From positions 1-64,000 of the forward strand of contig JBAMJV010002927.1 of NCBI GenBank assembly GCA_037951105.1: a DNA stretch of 64,000 bases. Direction: 5' to 3'. This DNA is from Echinarachnius parma (lineage: Eukaryota > Echinodermata > Echinoidea > Clypeasteroida > Echinarachniidae). The notes below the pieces were generated by a model that saw only the letters and a program-made list of their open reading frames with translations, did not search any database and was not told the origin of the DNA. Both the position numbers and the translations under genes were made by a program. Of this stretch, positions 11,801 through 24,055 are shown in pieces (within the stretch, counting starts at the first letter, position 1; each line of letters opens with the position of its first letter).

Positions 11801-12000
11801 GGGCCTCGCTTCTCTGTGGCTCATCAGAAGCATCTCTTCCATTTGCAGTTTGGCCTGCGGTTGGCTTTAAAGATGTCGCTTCATTTTCCCTACATGTAGC
11901 TTGACGCTGGACCACAGACAGATCTGGCGGGTTAATTAAGGCAGGGGCTTTGACCCTGGTGCAGTTATGGCTTTTCTTCATCATGAAACAGTTTCGCTGA
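8823..12000 (-). pseudogene. Decayed non-LTR retrotransposon ORF (endonuclease + reverse transcriptase)
   Basis: Read on the minus strand, a short upstream region precedes an apurinic-type endonuclease start (IGIGTWNVRTL, about 11780) separated from it by an in-frame TAA. The endonuclease runs to about 10662 with the motifs LSETHW, MGDLNAKVG and SDHQLV. A frame change leads to a linker (10563-10381). The reverse transcriptase follows (10154-9420) with IDYQKAFDSV, GCVLSP and the catalytic FADD. The palm-to-thumb part (9552-8953) continues in another frame with LLYGAETWTLKK. A short deletion at about 9558 removes the residues between LKLNIN and YLGG. The motif order fits RTE/BovB-like endonuclease-RT elements; clade assignment is tentative. 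At least three frame breaks make it inactive. Confidence 0.8.
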
Positions 12001-12227
12001 TGTAACCCCCTTAAAATTTGGGTTACTGTATATGCCTCATACATTTTTATATTGCTTGCTGCTATAGATCAGCGACGCCTCCCCATCCCCTTTATTAATC
12101 GCCCTCTCTTTCCCTCCATCTATCTCCCCCTCATATTTCTCTTCGCCTTTTCTAGTTTCTCTTCCCCTCTCCCGTTTCTTTCATTTCCATCTTCCCACCT
12201 TTTCTTATGTCCTCTCCCTCTTCTCTG

Positions 12228-12278
<51 letters not shown>

Positions 12279-15119
12279 CCTCCCGTTAGTCTACATGTTT
12301 TCTTTTTGTCTCCCACTCCCATCTTATAATTTGGGCTTGTTGGCTTTTAAACAGTGGTGATTCCGGTTATAGCCTAGGCTTGGATGGTATTAGTGTCCAG
12401 AAGGACACAATGAGTAGCGCTTGTCATAAATTTATTAAAGAAGGAACCGTTTGTTTGGCTAGGGAGAAGTTCTTTCATGGCTAAGTTTTATTGATTTTAT
12501 ACCCCCCCCCCCCCCCCCCCTTGCACTGGATGTGTACACATATATTGCTTTAAAGGTAGCATACTATGTTTGCTACATGATGAGATATGAACTTTGTAGT
12601 TTAGTGTATTATAATGTACTTTACTTTATTCGTTATTGCTCTTAGTAAAAGCTATAGATACATACATTACATATGCACGTTGTGCATGTACTTTTGATAT
12701 TGTTGTTCGGTTGTAGATACAGTAATCGTGATTGTAATATACATGTGTGTTATGTTAACGATAAGTGTATTAAAGGTTGGACACTACTTTGATGTGAGAA
12801 TATAGTGGTAAGATTAATGTTGTGTTTTAACATATTACATTGAAACATTATTGCAACATTGATACCCTAAGTTTGGATATATATATATAGTATATTCACT
12901 CATAAGTGGTTTGCCTTGAATGTATTCAGTAGGTACCACACATTCTCTTTAAGTGGTTCTGCCCTTAGCCAGTGATTTATTTGTTATGTTCGTAAATGTG
13001 CTGGTACATGTAGGTCCATGCCCTTTTGAATGGAGTCCTTTGTTTATAGGACTGGTCTAATGCGACCATGGCCCCTATTGAAAATCACCCCCCACCCCCT
13101 GATTTTGGTCAGCCATATGAGAGACCATTGTCCAATGATATTGCCCCTTCTATTAATGTATTAAAGAAGGGCCCAATGAGATGAAGTGATACTAACATTA
13201 GTTGGGATGATAATTCCCGATTGGTCAGGCGTGTTAAATATACTTTTGTGTGTTAAAAAGTTTTGTAGCGTTTAACAAAACTATGTGATTTAGATAAGTG
13301 GGCTCACCACCATTTGCCTTCTACCTGCCATTGCTCCACTACATGTTTGGACATTCTTTTTAAGTTATGGATTGTGTGCTCCAACGTTTTAAAGGATTGA
13401 TTGTTTGAAAATCCTTTTCTTTGATTTTGTTATTTGAAACTCCAGTTTATAGAACTTTATTGATATAGTTTTGGAGTTGAATATGAATAAGTTGGTGTGA
13501 GGAGAGTAACGTTAATTCTTATCCTCGAAGCCCGATATAATTGGAGTTGTTAGACATTGATGTCATATGATTATAGTCACTATTTGAGACGATCCCAGAA
13601 GAATGAACGAGTGTTGGCTCTTTTGTATAGGTAAGCCAGATCATTTTGTTTTATATACATTCTGAATGTGTGAATGTGGTTGTTTAGAAGTAATATGAGT
13701 AACTAGATGCATTAATTATGTTTATTTAATTGCATGCAGAATACGTCTTGTATAATATACTTTCAAATGAAGTCTTGAGTCAAGAATTCCAATATACATA
13801 TAATTCTTGTTTGATAACTCTTGTTTGGAGTGAATGTTTGATGAGATTCGTAACTTAAATAGAGTATGTCTGATGAGCATTTAGATTTGTGTATAGATGT
13901 ATATGTGAACTTGATTGTTTCACGAAAATTGTGCTATGAATGTGTTAGGCTGAATAAGCAAATTAAAGCTGCTTATTATATTGTAAATAGAGTGATTTTC
14001 ATTAGAATTGGCGCACTTTAAGGCTTGACCTGATACTGAGGTCATGGATTATTATGTCGGGGAGACACCCCTTGTGCTATACAAAGTTTTGATGCCCATT
14101 ACAGGGCTGAGGGAGTAAGTTATAATATGCAGACTGAGTAGGATGGATGCGAATGATGACATTATGTTTACTAACACCCTATTTATAGTGTACATGGTCA
14201 CTGGTACAGTTTATTCCAGGAGAGTTGAGCTGCGCGTGGATGCACTATTTAATCCAAACTGCGATATAGATGATAGCACTATATATATTATAGTGATTAT
14301 TAGAATAATAATGATACGATTATTATTCCTGTCTTAAAGTTGATCTTTTTGCGGAACTCCGAATCAAGTAATGCTGTTCAGGTCGCTCAGATAGACACAA
14401 GCTCACTATTTGTGTTGCGGCAGCATTACGGGCTTATAATGTGATTGACAACTTTGTTGGATGGAATGTACTCTGACCATATAGACTATTGCATGCGTTA
14501 TTATATATTTACTAACATTATGTTATTCTTTGAATTAGATGAAAAGCCAAATTGGGATTACTTTTTATTGAGAAACCTTAGGGTTTAAAAGCTAAATGCT
14601 TGCCTTACATATTTAGATGAATTATGTAGTTATAATTTAGTTTGTTGTATCGTACTAGAGAAAGCTTTGCATGTTTTTTCTTTTGTATAGCCCATCTTTA
14701 ACGATGCAGACATCAGACTGGGTCTGATAAACTTCACTTCGGCTGCGCGACATTTGCAACCATCCCTTCTTTCTATATACCAGTTATCTTCCAGCTACGA
14801 ATAGCGCGGAACTAAATAAAATAGAACTTTAAAATCGCGAGAACTTTAAATTTAAGATAATAAGCTTTAAGTGCCGGCTGTAGGATAATTATAATTAAGT
14901 AAGTTTGTTTAAAGGAACCAAGTGTACTATTGAGTGTTAGCATATATGTTTATATGCATGAATTATTGTGTGTATGATCATTGATTGTGATCATATTATT
15001 TTGAATTGCCTTAATTGACAACAAGCTAATAAAGGCATTGCCGGATTATTTCCTTACGATTTGATCCAACGTGTGATTCTTTTATTTATGAACCTGGGAC
15101 GTGTGACATACGGGTTACA
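12001..15119 (+). mobile_element. Repeat X, copy 2 (3.1 kb)
   Basis: It is collinear with 6120-8822 and has the same TGTAACCC and GGGTTACA ends. The extra length is mainly an insertion of about 400 bp at 12434-12843 that includes a poly-C run. A 64-codon frame at 14143-14337 is open here but damaged in copy 1, so I do not call it a gene. The left boundary falls exactly where the retroelement's upstream region begins. Confidence 0.65.
12228..12276. repeat. (CT)n microsatellite
   Basis: About 22 CT units within the pyrimidine-rich tract of repeat X copy 2. Copy 1 has only a short CT run at the same place. Confidence 0.85.
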
Positions 15120-15345
15120 CTCAAAATATTAGCTAGGCGGATGAGACACTCCTCTCCTAGCCACCCTGGTCTGTTCGCCCTGTTGTGCTAGACAACAGGT
15201 TAACAACCCCCACCACGCGAAGGTGGACCAGGTGATTACCCATAATCTCACAAGTCGGTCATCTCCTCACGTTTTGCTTATTAAGGCAAGGTGCTACCGG
15301 GGATGGTCTCCTCTTTGTATGGTCAGCCATTTGGCAAGAGATACA
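15120..15345 (-). other. Probable 5' region of a non-LTR element
   Basis: This GC-richer block abuts repeat X copy 2. Read on the minus strand it resembles the 5' untranslated regions of endonuclease-RT elements (GGAGACCATCCCCGG, GAGGAGATGACC). It may be the upstream part of the element at 8823-12000, separated by insertion of repeat X. This is recognition by eye only. Confidence 0.35.
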
Positions 15346-16388
15346 CGTTTTTCATGTATATAAATATTAAATAATTATAGCACGTTATATCTTATCAAAT
15401 TAATGAGTTGTAATCATAAATTAAGAGCAAGTAATCTTACAGACCGCTTTGTAATAAACATATATTTATGATGCATCTAGTATTACAACTATAATATATT
15501 TATATACAGTCATGAAATAATATCCCAAACAAATAAATGCATTTACTTGTATCAAAGTGTGTGTGAACAGTACAACTATAAACTAGGTATCCAATTAAGT
15601 TTAAACAAATTATATATACATTTTATAAGCAATATGCCTAATGTGCAAATAAAATTTCAAATGGCGGTATTGCAACTATATTACATTCATTTTTAGAAAG
15701 CCGCATCCAATTGTTTTAATTATTTATAAAAGTATCCGATACAGAAAAGGGGATTATTGCAGAGAGAAAGGGTTGCACATACATTAAATAAAATATATCG
15801 TGAAAAATATCATGATTAAAATTACGCAGAGAAAAGTAATACAAAATAATGTATATTATGAATAATAAATAATTAGAGCACATTCCATGTCTTAACAAAT
15901 TAATAAGTTGTAATCATAAATGCTACTAAGTAAGAAACCCCTAAAAAAAGAACACCGTGTCACGTTTAACATCCATTCTTGTTTAACAGACTAGCAAAAA
16001 ATGGGATGGGACTGTTTTTGTATCTGTTCTTTTTTTTTTATTTAGGTTCGACACACACTCGGTAGTTTCTTAGGTTTCTGGTTTGTACTACAGGTGTGAA
16101 CCAGTCTCTCGTGTCCGACTTGAAAGCTTTGCGGGCAATGGACAGACACAGCTGTTCCTGGCGGCTAGAGAGACTTTGCAAGTTAGTGGTTGATACCCCC
16201 GTCAGACTATGCTACGCTCTCGCGCCGACCTCGCGCCGCTCCTAATCCCCATTCATAAAATTGGAAGCGTGGAGAGGACGTGGGGAGAGCGTGTGGAGGT
16301 CGTGTGGAGAGCGGCGTTCATTGTTCGCTATTAGGGAGTTTTCGCTTATGTGAACGAGAACGAGTTTCCCGTCCTAGAACGACCGTTT
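15346..16388. other. AT-rich stretch with one diverged direct repeat
   Basis: A ~55-bp segment at 15368-15422 (TAAATAATTATAGCACGTT...) recurs in diverged form at 15864-15922. The right part (16200-16330) contains GAGCGTGTGGAG-type short motifs also found at 19305-19470. No gene is supported. Confidence 0.45.
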
Positions 16389-16613
16389 CAGGGTGGCCCA
16401 GAAATAACGGAACGGGGTATTTGCCATTGTGATAATATGTTCACTGGATAGATAATCTTTTTAAAAGAAATTCGTTATTCCGAACACCCAAACAAAAACA
16501 TTACTGTTGATGATATCAAAGTTCTTTTTAAAAGATTATCTATCCAGTGAACCTAGTCTGTATATTTCTTTATAATGGAAAGTACCCCGTTCCGTTATTT
16601 CTGGGCCACCCTG
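16389..16613. mobile_element. Palindromic MITE (225 bp) with CAGGGTGGCCCA ends
   Basis: The ends CAGGGTGGCCCAGAAATAAC and its reverse complement bound the element. A second inverted pair lies inside (TTCACTGGATAGATAATC and complement), so most of the length can fold as one hairpin. The terminal CAGGGTGG type is common in mariner-like elements. A TA duplication is not clear on the left. Confidence 0.7.
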
Positions 16614-16776
16614 TATAAGCAAATAATATGCGTATGACGTAATACTCTACGTTGGCACTGTTTAACAATAGTAACTAGGTCCGGTAAGCTCCGGCATACT
16701 TATCTTGCCGAACCTAGTTACTATTGTTAAGTTTGCCAACGGGGAGTCTATACGTCATACGAATATTATTTGCATA
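16614..16776. mobile_element. Second hairpin element adjoining the first
   Basis: The arms (AAATAATATGCGTATGACGT and AACAATAGTAACTAGGT, with complements) pair over about 70 bp each around a short centre. It starts at the base after the preceding MITE ends. Confidence 0.6.
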
Positions 16777-16860
16777 CATCACAGAAGCGGTCTATTGGAT
16801 GTAGTCAACCCGTGCTGTTCACTACCTGTTCGCTGCGTTTTTAGTTAACGCGCGTTCACA

Positions 16861-17610
16861 ATGACGTCGTTCCCTTCTACACACAATCATGAAAACACTC
16901 ACACACACCTTACACTTTCAAACATACACATGCGCAAACACACGACCCGACTGAATTATTCAAACTCCAACACAGACACACACACACATACACGCATTCA
17001 ATCACACAAAACACACACACACTTACACACACGTATACTCACACGCACAAACATCCACTCCCGCACGCACGCACGCACTCGCACTCAAACAAACAACAAT
17101 GCACACAAACACCCCACACATGCGCTCACACAAACACAAACCCTTACACACGCGTATACACACAAACACAACATTAATAAAACTCCCACACATACGCATA
17201 CAGATACACAACACACACCCACACAAACACATGAATGCACACTCACAAATGCACACAAACACCCACAAACGCACATCCACATAAACACAAACACACGCAC
17301 GCACACTCATCCACGCGAGCACTCAAACAAACACAAACACACGCACACACTCAAACAAAAACCCATACCCGTACACATACGCAGATACACACACGCACGC
17401 ATGCACTCGCATTCCAACAAACACAAACAAACACATATACACTCACAAACACACACACACGCACAAATGCGCACACACGTACACAAAGCCACACACGCAC
17501 ACATTCAAACACACACGCATACACCAGTTACATAATCCACCACACATACACATACACACGTATAAAACACACACACACACACACACATATACATGTTGAT
17601 ACTTCTCTGA
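16861..17610. repeat. Cryptic (CA)n simple-sequence tract
   Basis: About 750 bp is dominated by CACA with A-rich and CG-containing interruptions (ACACACGCAC, AAACACAAAC). It gives long spurious open frames on both strands made almost entirely of Thr/His or Val/Cys. I do not regard any of them as coding. Confidence 0.85.
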
Positions 17611-17772
17611 TTACGTAATTCTGAAGACGGTGCACTGGATTTTCCGACGAACCTGAAATCGGGCATGAACTAGTGCTCAGATTGGCCAGACGACGAGAGA
17701 GAACGTAAGTGACGTAATTTCTCGCCTAAATGACGTCATTTCTCCTAGTAGGGGCCACAAATATGGGTGTTC

Positions 17773-17980
17773 ACTGCAGTTTGGGGTACAATTGTTTTAC
17801 TTGGCATACAAACTCCTTGGATCAAAAGATAAACATTTATCCAAAGAGACACTCTGTATATCAATTATGGAAATTAGGCCTAATTTGCATAGATACAGAG
17901 TGTCTCTTTTGACGAATTTTCTTTTTTTGATCCAAGGAGTATGTATGCCAAGTAAAACAATCGTACCCCAAAATGCAGTC
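17773..17980. mobile_element. Hairpin (foldback) element, ~208 bp
   Basis: The left arm includes GGGGTACAATTGTTTTAC, CCTTGGATCAAAA and AAAGAGACACTCTGTAT. Each is repeated in inverted order on the right. The arms are about 90 bp with a short centre. Confidence 0.65.
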
Positions 17981-18376
17981 ATGGACCCCTTAACCACCCC
18001 ACTACTCGTCGTCTTCAGGTTTGCGAAAATACCGTATTGTTTAGATTGTACACTTTTCTTGGCCGCTCTCGCGCCGCTCCTGCGGCGTCCAAGTTAAATT
18101 AGCAAATTGGCAACGCAGTGGGTAATGAATGGGAAGATTATCTCACATGCGTCAATAGATATCCTTCCATGAATGCACGGTCAATAGCTCGATGAACAAA
18201 AGAGCAGGACGTAGGAGCTCGCCTTTCGCTTTGGACATGTTGAAAAACGAACTTGGGTCTTCGGCGATCTACTCTTTGTTCAGGGGCTATTGTATGTCCA
18301 TGCATGGGAGGATATCTTTTCACACAAGTGTCATAATCTTCTCATTTATTCCCAAGTTGAACAAAAGACATTCTTG
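17981..18376. other. Unassigned sequence
   Basis: No gene or element end is recognised. It contains GC-rich GCTCTCGCGCCGCTCC, which also occurs near 16215. Confidence 0.4.
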
Positions 18377-19024
18377 CAGATCTATTCCAGCACTTCTACT
18401 AGTGGACGCTATAGCCATAGGCTATAGATTGCGAAGTTTGACACGTTTCAACTATAGGTAAAATGATGTCACAATTTAAAATGGCATGTCCGGGCAAAAA
18501 TAATGTACATTTGGGGGAAACTCAATTTCTGGCTAAAACGTGGCATGACGGCATACAAAATATTCGAGGCTCCAATGAATGGGGACATACGCACACCCTA
18601 TGTATGCATTATGAACACAGATTTCCCGCAAAAATATGATTGTTTTGTCCAAAATCTCGGCGACACGTTCCCAACGTCCCCCCCCCCCCCCCCCCCCAAA
18701 AAAAAAAAAAAAAAAAAGTCGCAAAACCACGATGTTCGTACACTGTTTAGAAAACTAACATTATTAATATCTTCGACCCAACCGCCTCGGTCCTCGATAC
18801 CCGCAATACAACCAGTTGTCTCGGTCTCAATTTGTTGACTGTCGACTGTCGACTCTGCTCCCCCATCAAAATGAATCACTCATCAATAAAATATACATCG
18901 GAGAAGATCCGGGGGAGGGGGGTGTATACCTCTACTCTTGGGTGTGGGGGAATAGCGTGCACAGACCGTCGATATACATTTTTATATCGATGGTACAGAC
19001 ACCACATTTCCCCAAAAGTTATGT

Positions 19025-19025
19025 T

Positions 19026-19097
<72 letters not shown>

Positions 19098-19124
19098 ACC
19101 ACCACCACCACCGCCACCACCACC

Positions 19125-19155
<31 letters not shown>

Positions 19156-19156
19156 A
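19025..19156. repeat. Compound (TAC)n(ACC)n(ACT)n microsatellite, unit 1
   Basis: A trinucleotide tract of about 130 bp ends in TAATAATAAC. It produces spurious poly-Tyr, poly-Thr, poly-Pro, poly-Val and poly-Gly frames. Confidence 0.9.
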
Positions 19157-19299
19157 TAATAACAATGATAGTCAACAATAATAACCCTCCCCATCCCCTC
19201 CACCCCAGTTTTCAAAACAGATCTACGCCAAGAGCATGCGTAGTGTGCTAGTAGGAAACGCACTGAGTGTTCAACTACATGCGTGCATGGTATAGGATC

Positions 19300-19475
19300 G
19301 CAGAGAGCGTGTCCAGAGCGTGTGGAGATCGTGTCGAGAGCGTAGAGCAAATGGCCTCGTCTCATTGTTATGAGCTATTGTTAAAGATACACGGAGCGTG
19401 CACAGTGAATAGCTCGGAAAGCGTGGCCAAAGCGTACGGAGAGCGTGTTCAGGTCGTGGCAAGAGCGTGAACGAG
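19300..19475. repeat. Cluster of short GAGCGTG-type motifs
   Basis: AGCGTG, ATCGTG or GTCGTG recurs about a dozen times at roughly 10-12 bp spacing (for example AGAGCGTGTGGAGATCGTG). The same cluster recurs in the second unit at 21525-21700, and a related one lies at 16265-16320. Confidence 0.5.
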
Positions 19476-21186
19476 CTACCATTGTGTCATTAATCGCTCG
19501 ATTTGTCGCCGCTTCCCCTGCGCTTTGATCAAAATGTTTTTGTTTTTTTATGAGTACGAAAACGCAGGCAGAGCGTGGCTATAATGTGACGGCACCATTA
19601 GATAGCGTTCTCGTACTAACAATACCGGCTAGACCGAATAATCCTCAAAGCTCTCTTTTGTATGTTTTCGATGCCATTGTTTTGTGATTGGGTGAGAGAA
19701 CTGTGCCACACAGGGCACGCATACTCCAAAACAGGTCGAATAAAATACAAGACAACATTATCAAATTAACATGCATGTAAATGATTGTTACTTAAACTTT
19801 TTAACAGAGCACCCTTGCAAGTCTTGACAAGACTTCACAAGAGGCTTACTGGAATACTGCTCAATACTAATTGGCTACACCTGGGTGTTCTAGCCCGCTA
19901 GTAAAGATTTGTTTTGGTGCAAAAAGGGACAAAACTTTTTTATTTATATAAAAAAAAAACAAGATAATTTTAACAAATCCATACACATTTTCTTTACCAC
20001 TTGGACAACAGCAATAAAAAGAAAATTGTGACCTTTTTCAATGTGCAAAGTGGCTCTTTGATGTTCATACTTTGCCTATCTTGGGTGTCATGCCGTTACA
20101 GTAATATTGCATTTAGTTGCATATATAGCTTAAAGCATATTTTGTTAAATGTTGAGAAAAATTCAATTTCAAAATTGACTTATCAACTTTGAAGTTTGAA
20201 TAAAACAAAGATAATACAATTTGTAAGAAAATATCTAGGACAATTGTGAATAATTGTGAGAACATCATAAAACCCTGTCATTCTGTTACGCGGACAGCAT
20301 TATTTTGCCCATTTCCTTGCCTTTAAATCCAAATCTTGCCAAAAAACCTAACTACATATCACCTGATGAGCGATCTTATTTTCTATGCCACGGAGTACTG
20401 CAGTGGCAGGGTGCTTGAGTGCTATATACAAATTATATTCTAGGCTGTAGATGCATTTTTTCTTATTCTCTTCTTACAGACTAAAATCTTTCCAGGTTGG
20501 ATTTTAAGGGTTTTGGCAATGGACTTATTAAAACAGAGCAGATCTATTCCAGCACTTCTACTAGTGGACGCTATAGCCATAGGCTATAGATTGCGAAGTT
20601 TGACACGTTTCAACTATAGGTAAAATGATGTCACAATTTAAAATGGCATGTCCGGGCAAAAATAATGTACATTTGGGGGAAACTCAATTTCTGGCTAAAA
20701 CGTGGCATGACGGCATACAAAATATTCGAGGCTCCAATGAATGGGGACATACGCACACCCTATGTATGCATTATGAACACAGATTTCCCGCAAAAATATG
20801 ATTGTTTTGTCCAAAATCTCGGCGACACGTTCCCAACGTCCCCCCCCCCCCCCCCAAAAAAAAAAAAAAAAAAAAAACGGTCGCAAAACCACGATGTTCG
20901 TACACTGTTTAGAAAACTAACATTATTAATATCTTCGACCCAACCGCCTCGGTCCTCGATACCCGCAACACAACCAGTTGTCTCGGTCTCAATTTGTTGA
21001 CTGTCGACTGTCGACTCTGCTCCCCCATCAAAATGAATCACTCATCAATAAAATACACATCGGAGAAGATCCGGGGGAGGGGGGTGTATACCTCTACTCT
21101 TGGGTGTGGGGGAATAGCGTGCACAGACCGTCGATATACATTTTTATATCGATGGTACAGACACCCCATTTCCCCAAAAGTTATGT

Positions 21187-21205
21187 TTACTACTACTACT
21201 ACTAC

Positions 21206-21286
<81 letters not shown>

Positions 21287-21310
21287 ACCACCACCACCAC
21301 CACCACCACC

Positions 21311-21380
<70 letters not shown>

Positions 21381-21381
21381 A
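21187..21381. repeat. Compound (TAC)n(ACC)n(ACT)n microsatellite, unit 2
   Basis: The same tract as in unit 1, longer by about 63 bp. This accounts for the whole length difference between the units. Confidence 0.9.
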
Positions 21382-23283
21382 TAATAACAATGATAGTCAA
21401 CAATAATAACCCTCCCCATCCCCTCCACCCCAGTTTTCAAAACAGATCTACGCCAAGAGCATGCGTAGTGTGCTAGTAGGAAACGCACTGAGTGTTCAAC
21501 TACATGCGTGCATGGTATAGGATCGCAGAGAGCGTGTCCAGAGCGTGTGGAGATCGTGTCGAGAGCGTAGAGCAAATGGCCTCGTCTCATTGTTATGAGC
21601 TATTGTTAAAGATACACGGAGCGTGCACAGTGAATAGCTCGGAAAGCGTGGCCAAAGCGTACGGAGAGCGTGTTCAGGTCGTGGCAAGAGCGTGAACGAG
21701 CTACCATTGTGTCATTAATCGCTCGATTTGTCGCCGCTTCCCCTGCGCTTTGATCAAAATGTTTTTGTTTTTTTATGAGTACGAAAACGCAGGCAGAGCG
21801 TGGCTATAATGTGACGGCACCATTAGATAGCGTTCTCGTACTAACAATACCGGCTAGACCGAATAATCCTCAAAGCTCTCTTTTGTATGTTTTCGATGCC
21901 ATTGTTTTGTGATTGGGTGAGAGAACTGTGCCACACAGGGCACGCATACTCCAAAACAGGTCGAATAAAATACAAGACAACATTATCAAATTAACATGCA
22001 TGTAAATGATTGTTACTTAAACTTTTTAACAGAGCACCCTTGCAAGTCTTGACAAGACTTCACAAGAGGCTTACTGGAATACTGCTCAATACTAATTGGC
22101 TACACCTGGGTGTTCTAGCCCGCTAGTAAAGATTTGTTTTGGTGCAAAAAGGGACAAAACTGTTTTGTTTATATAAAAAACAAACAAGATAATTTTAACA
22201 AATCCATACACATTTTCTTTACCACTTGGACAACAGCAATAAAAAGAAAATTGTGACCTTTTTCAATGTGCAAAGTGGCTCTTTGATGTTCATACTTTGC
22301 CTATCTTGGGTGTCATGCCGTTACAGTAATATTGCATTTAGTTGCATATATAGCTTAAAGCATATTTTGTTAAATGTTGAGAAAAATTCATTTTCAAAAT
22401 TGACTTATCAACTTTGAAGTTTGAATAAAACAAAGATAATACAATTTGTAAGAAAATATCTAGGACAATTGTGAATAATTGTGAGAACATCATAAAACCC
22501 TGTCATTCTGTTACGCGGACAGCATTATTTTGCCCATTTCCTTGCCTTTAAATCCAAATCTTGACAAAAAACCTAACTACATATCACCTGATGAGCGATC
22601 TTATTTTCTATGCCACGGAGTACTGCAGTGGCAGGGTGCTTGAGTGCTATATACAAATTATATTCTAGGCTGTAGATGCATTTTTTCTTATTCTCTTCTT
22701 ACAGATTAAAATCTTTCCAGGTTGGATTTTAAGGGTTTTGGCAATGGACTTATTAAAACAGAGCAGATCTATTCCAGCACTTCTATTAGTGGACGCTATA
22801 GCCATAGGCTATAGATTGCGAAGTTTGACACGTTTCAACTATAGGTAAAATGATGTCACAATTTAAAATGGCATGTCCGGGCAAAAATAATGTACATTTG
22901 GGGGAAACTCAATTTCTGGCTAAAACGTGGCATGACGGCATACAAAATATTCGAGGCTCCAATGAATGGGGACATACGCACACCCTATGTATGCATTATG
23001 AACACAGATTTCCCGCAAAAATATGATTGTTTTGTCCAAAATCTCGGCGACACGTTCCCAACGTCCCCCCCCCCCCCCCCAAAAAAAAAAAAAAAAAAAA
23101 AAAAACGGTCGCAAAACCACGATGTTCGTACACTGTTTAGAAAACTAACAGTATTAATATCTTCGACCCAACCGCCTCAGAGAGAATGCCGCACATTGTG
23201 AGTAGTTAGAAATACAAACACTGGTTTGAAGTACCAAAGTAGGAGTGTCACATGCTGTAATGCAGTGCTCAAAATTAGCATAG

Positions 23284-24055
23284 GGGCAATTCCATGATTA
23301 GAGGGACATTCAACCCAATTTCTATTAATTTTTCTCAAATCCTGGTTCTTTTTTAAGCTATATTATCTCAGAAATCACAATGAAATAGAGAGAGCTTTAA
23401 TTTCCCACCTTCAAATCACACTGTCGTGTCCTCATTTCTGAGATACAGAACTATACATGAAATGGCACATGTGGGACTACACATGCTTTTAATACAGTTG
23501 TATAGGATTTTAAAGAAAAGTGTAATTTCTTTTTCATTTTTTCTTTTGGATACTGTAAAACACTTCATGTTACACCAACCAGTGTCTCCTCCATGAATTT
23601 GAAATGCATATTCATGCTAAAAACATCATTTTTATTTAGACGGACAAACTGTAACGTTACTAACCGTAACGTTACTAACCAGGTTTGTGTTGTTTTTACT
23701 AAAACCAAAAAGACATATTTCAATATTTGATACATCAGACCACTTGCCAAGACGTGTAATGGTGTAATGATAAAAATTTATTTCAGATGACTCCTGTTTA
23801 CGAGAAAAATTTTTCACAAGGACTCATGTTTTTTTCCATGTCCTTTTTTTGTAACGTTACTAACCGACAATAAAAGTTGCCATGGCGACACATATATTAT
23901 TTGAATCGTGTTCATCTTTTTCTGTATTATAGACCTAGGGTGGGTGAACATGTTGTAACATGATTGTGACTTGAAATAATTGGATGGTGGTGTTACAGTA
24001 GAATATGATATGAAAATATGCTATAAATGTAACGTTACTAACCGTGGAATTGCCC
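23284..24055. mobile_element. Non-autonomous DNA transposon with GGGCAATTCCA ends
   Basis: GGGCAATTCCA at the left and TGGAATTGCCC at the right are flanked by ATAG on both sides (23280-23283 and 24056-24059), which reads as a 4-bp target duplication. The motif GTAACGTTACTAACC occurs four times (23651, 23666, 23851, 24029), the last directly beside the right end. No transposase frame is present. Confidence 0.65.

Larger units (their letters stand above)
18377..23178 (+). repeat. Large tandem duplication: two full 2.2-kb units and a 415-bp partial third
   Basis: Units start at 18377, 20539 and 22764 (CAGATCTATTCCAGCACTTC), giving lengths of 2162 and 2225 bp. Identity is very high; differences concentrate in the poly-C/poly-A junction and the trinucleotide tract. 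Unit contents include CTATAGCCATAGGCTATAG, a C-run followed by an A-run, a (TAC)n/(ACC)n tract and a cluster of GAGCGTG motifs. No frame in the unit resembles a protein. The third unit stops after ACCGCCTC. Confidence 0.85.

Noticed and set aside
14143-14337. 64-codon frame in repeat X copy 2 as a gene
   Set aside because: The matching region of copy 1 contains frame-breaking changes, and the second half is AT-rich Ile/Leu sequence without domain features.
6120-15119. Complete LTR retrotransposon
   Set aside because: No primer binding site, polypurine tract, gag, protease or integrase is visible. The enclosed polymerase is of non-LTR type on the minus strand.
16861-17618. Long open frames (up to 224 codons) on both strands
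   Set aside because: They are translations of a CA-rich simple-sequence tract, made of Thr/His or Val/Cys repeats, with no domain or splice context.
18816-21476. Open frames with poly-Tyr, poly-Thr/Pro/Leu, poly-Val/Gly
   Set aside because: They come from the compound trinucleotide microsatellite inside the tandem units and occur in all frames.
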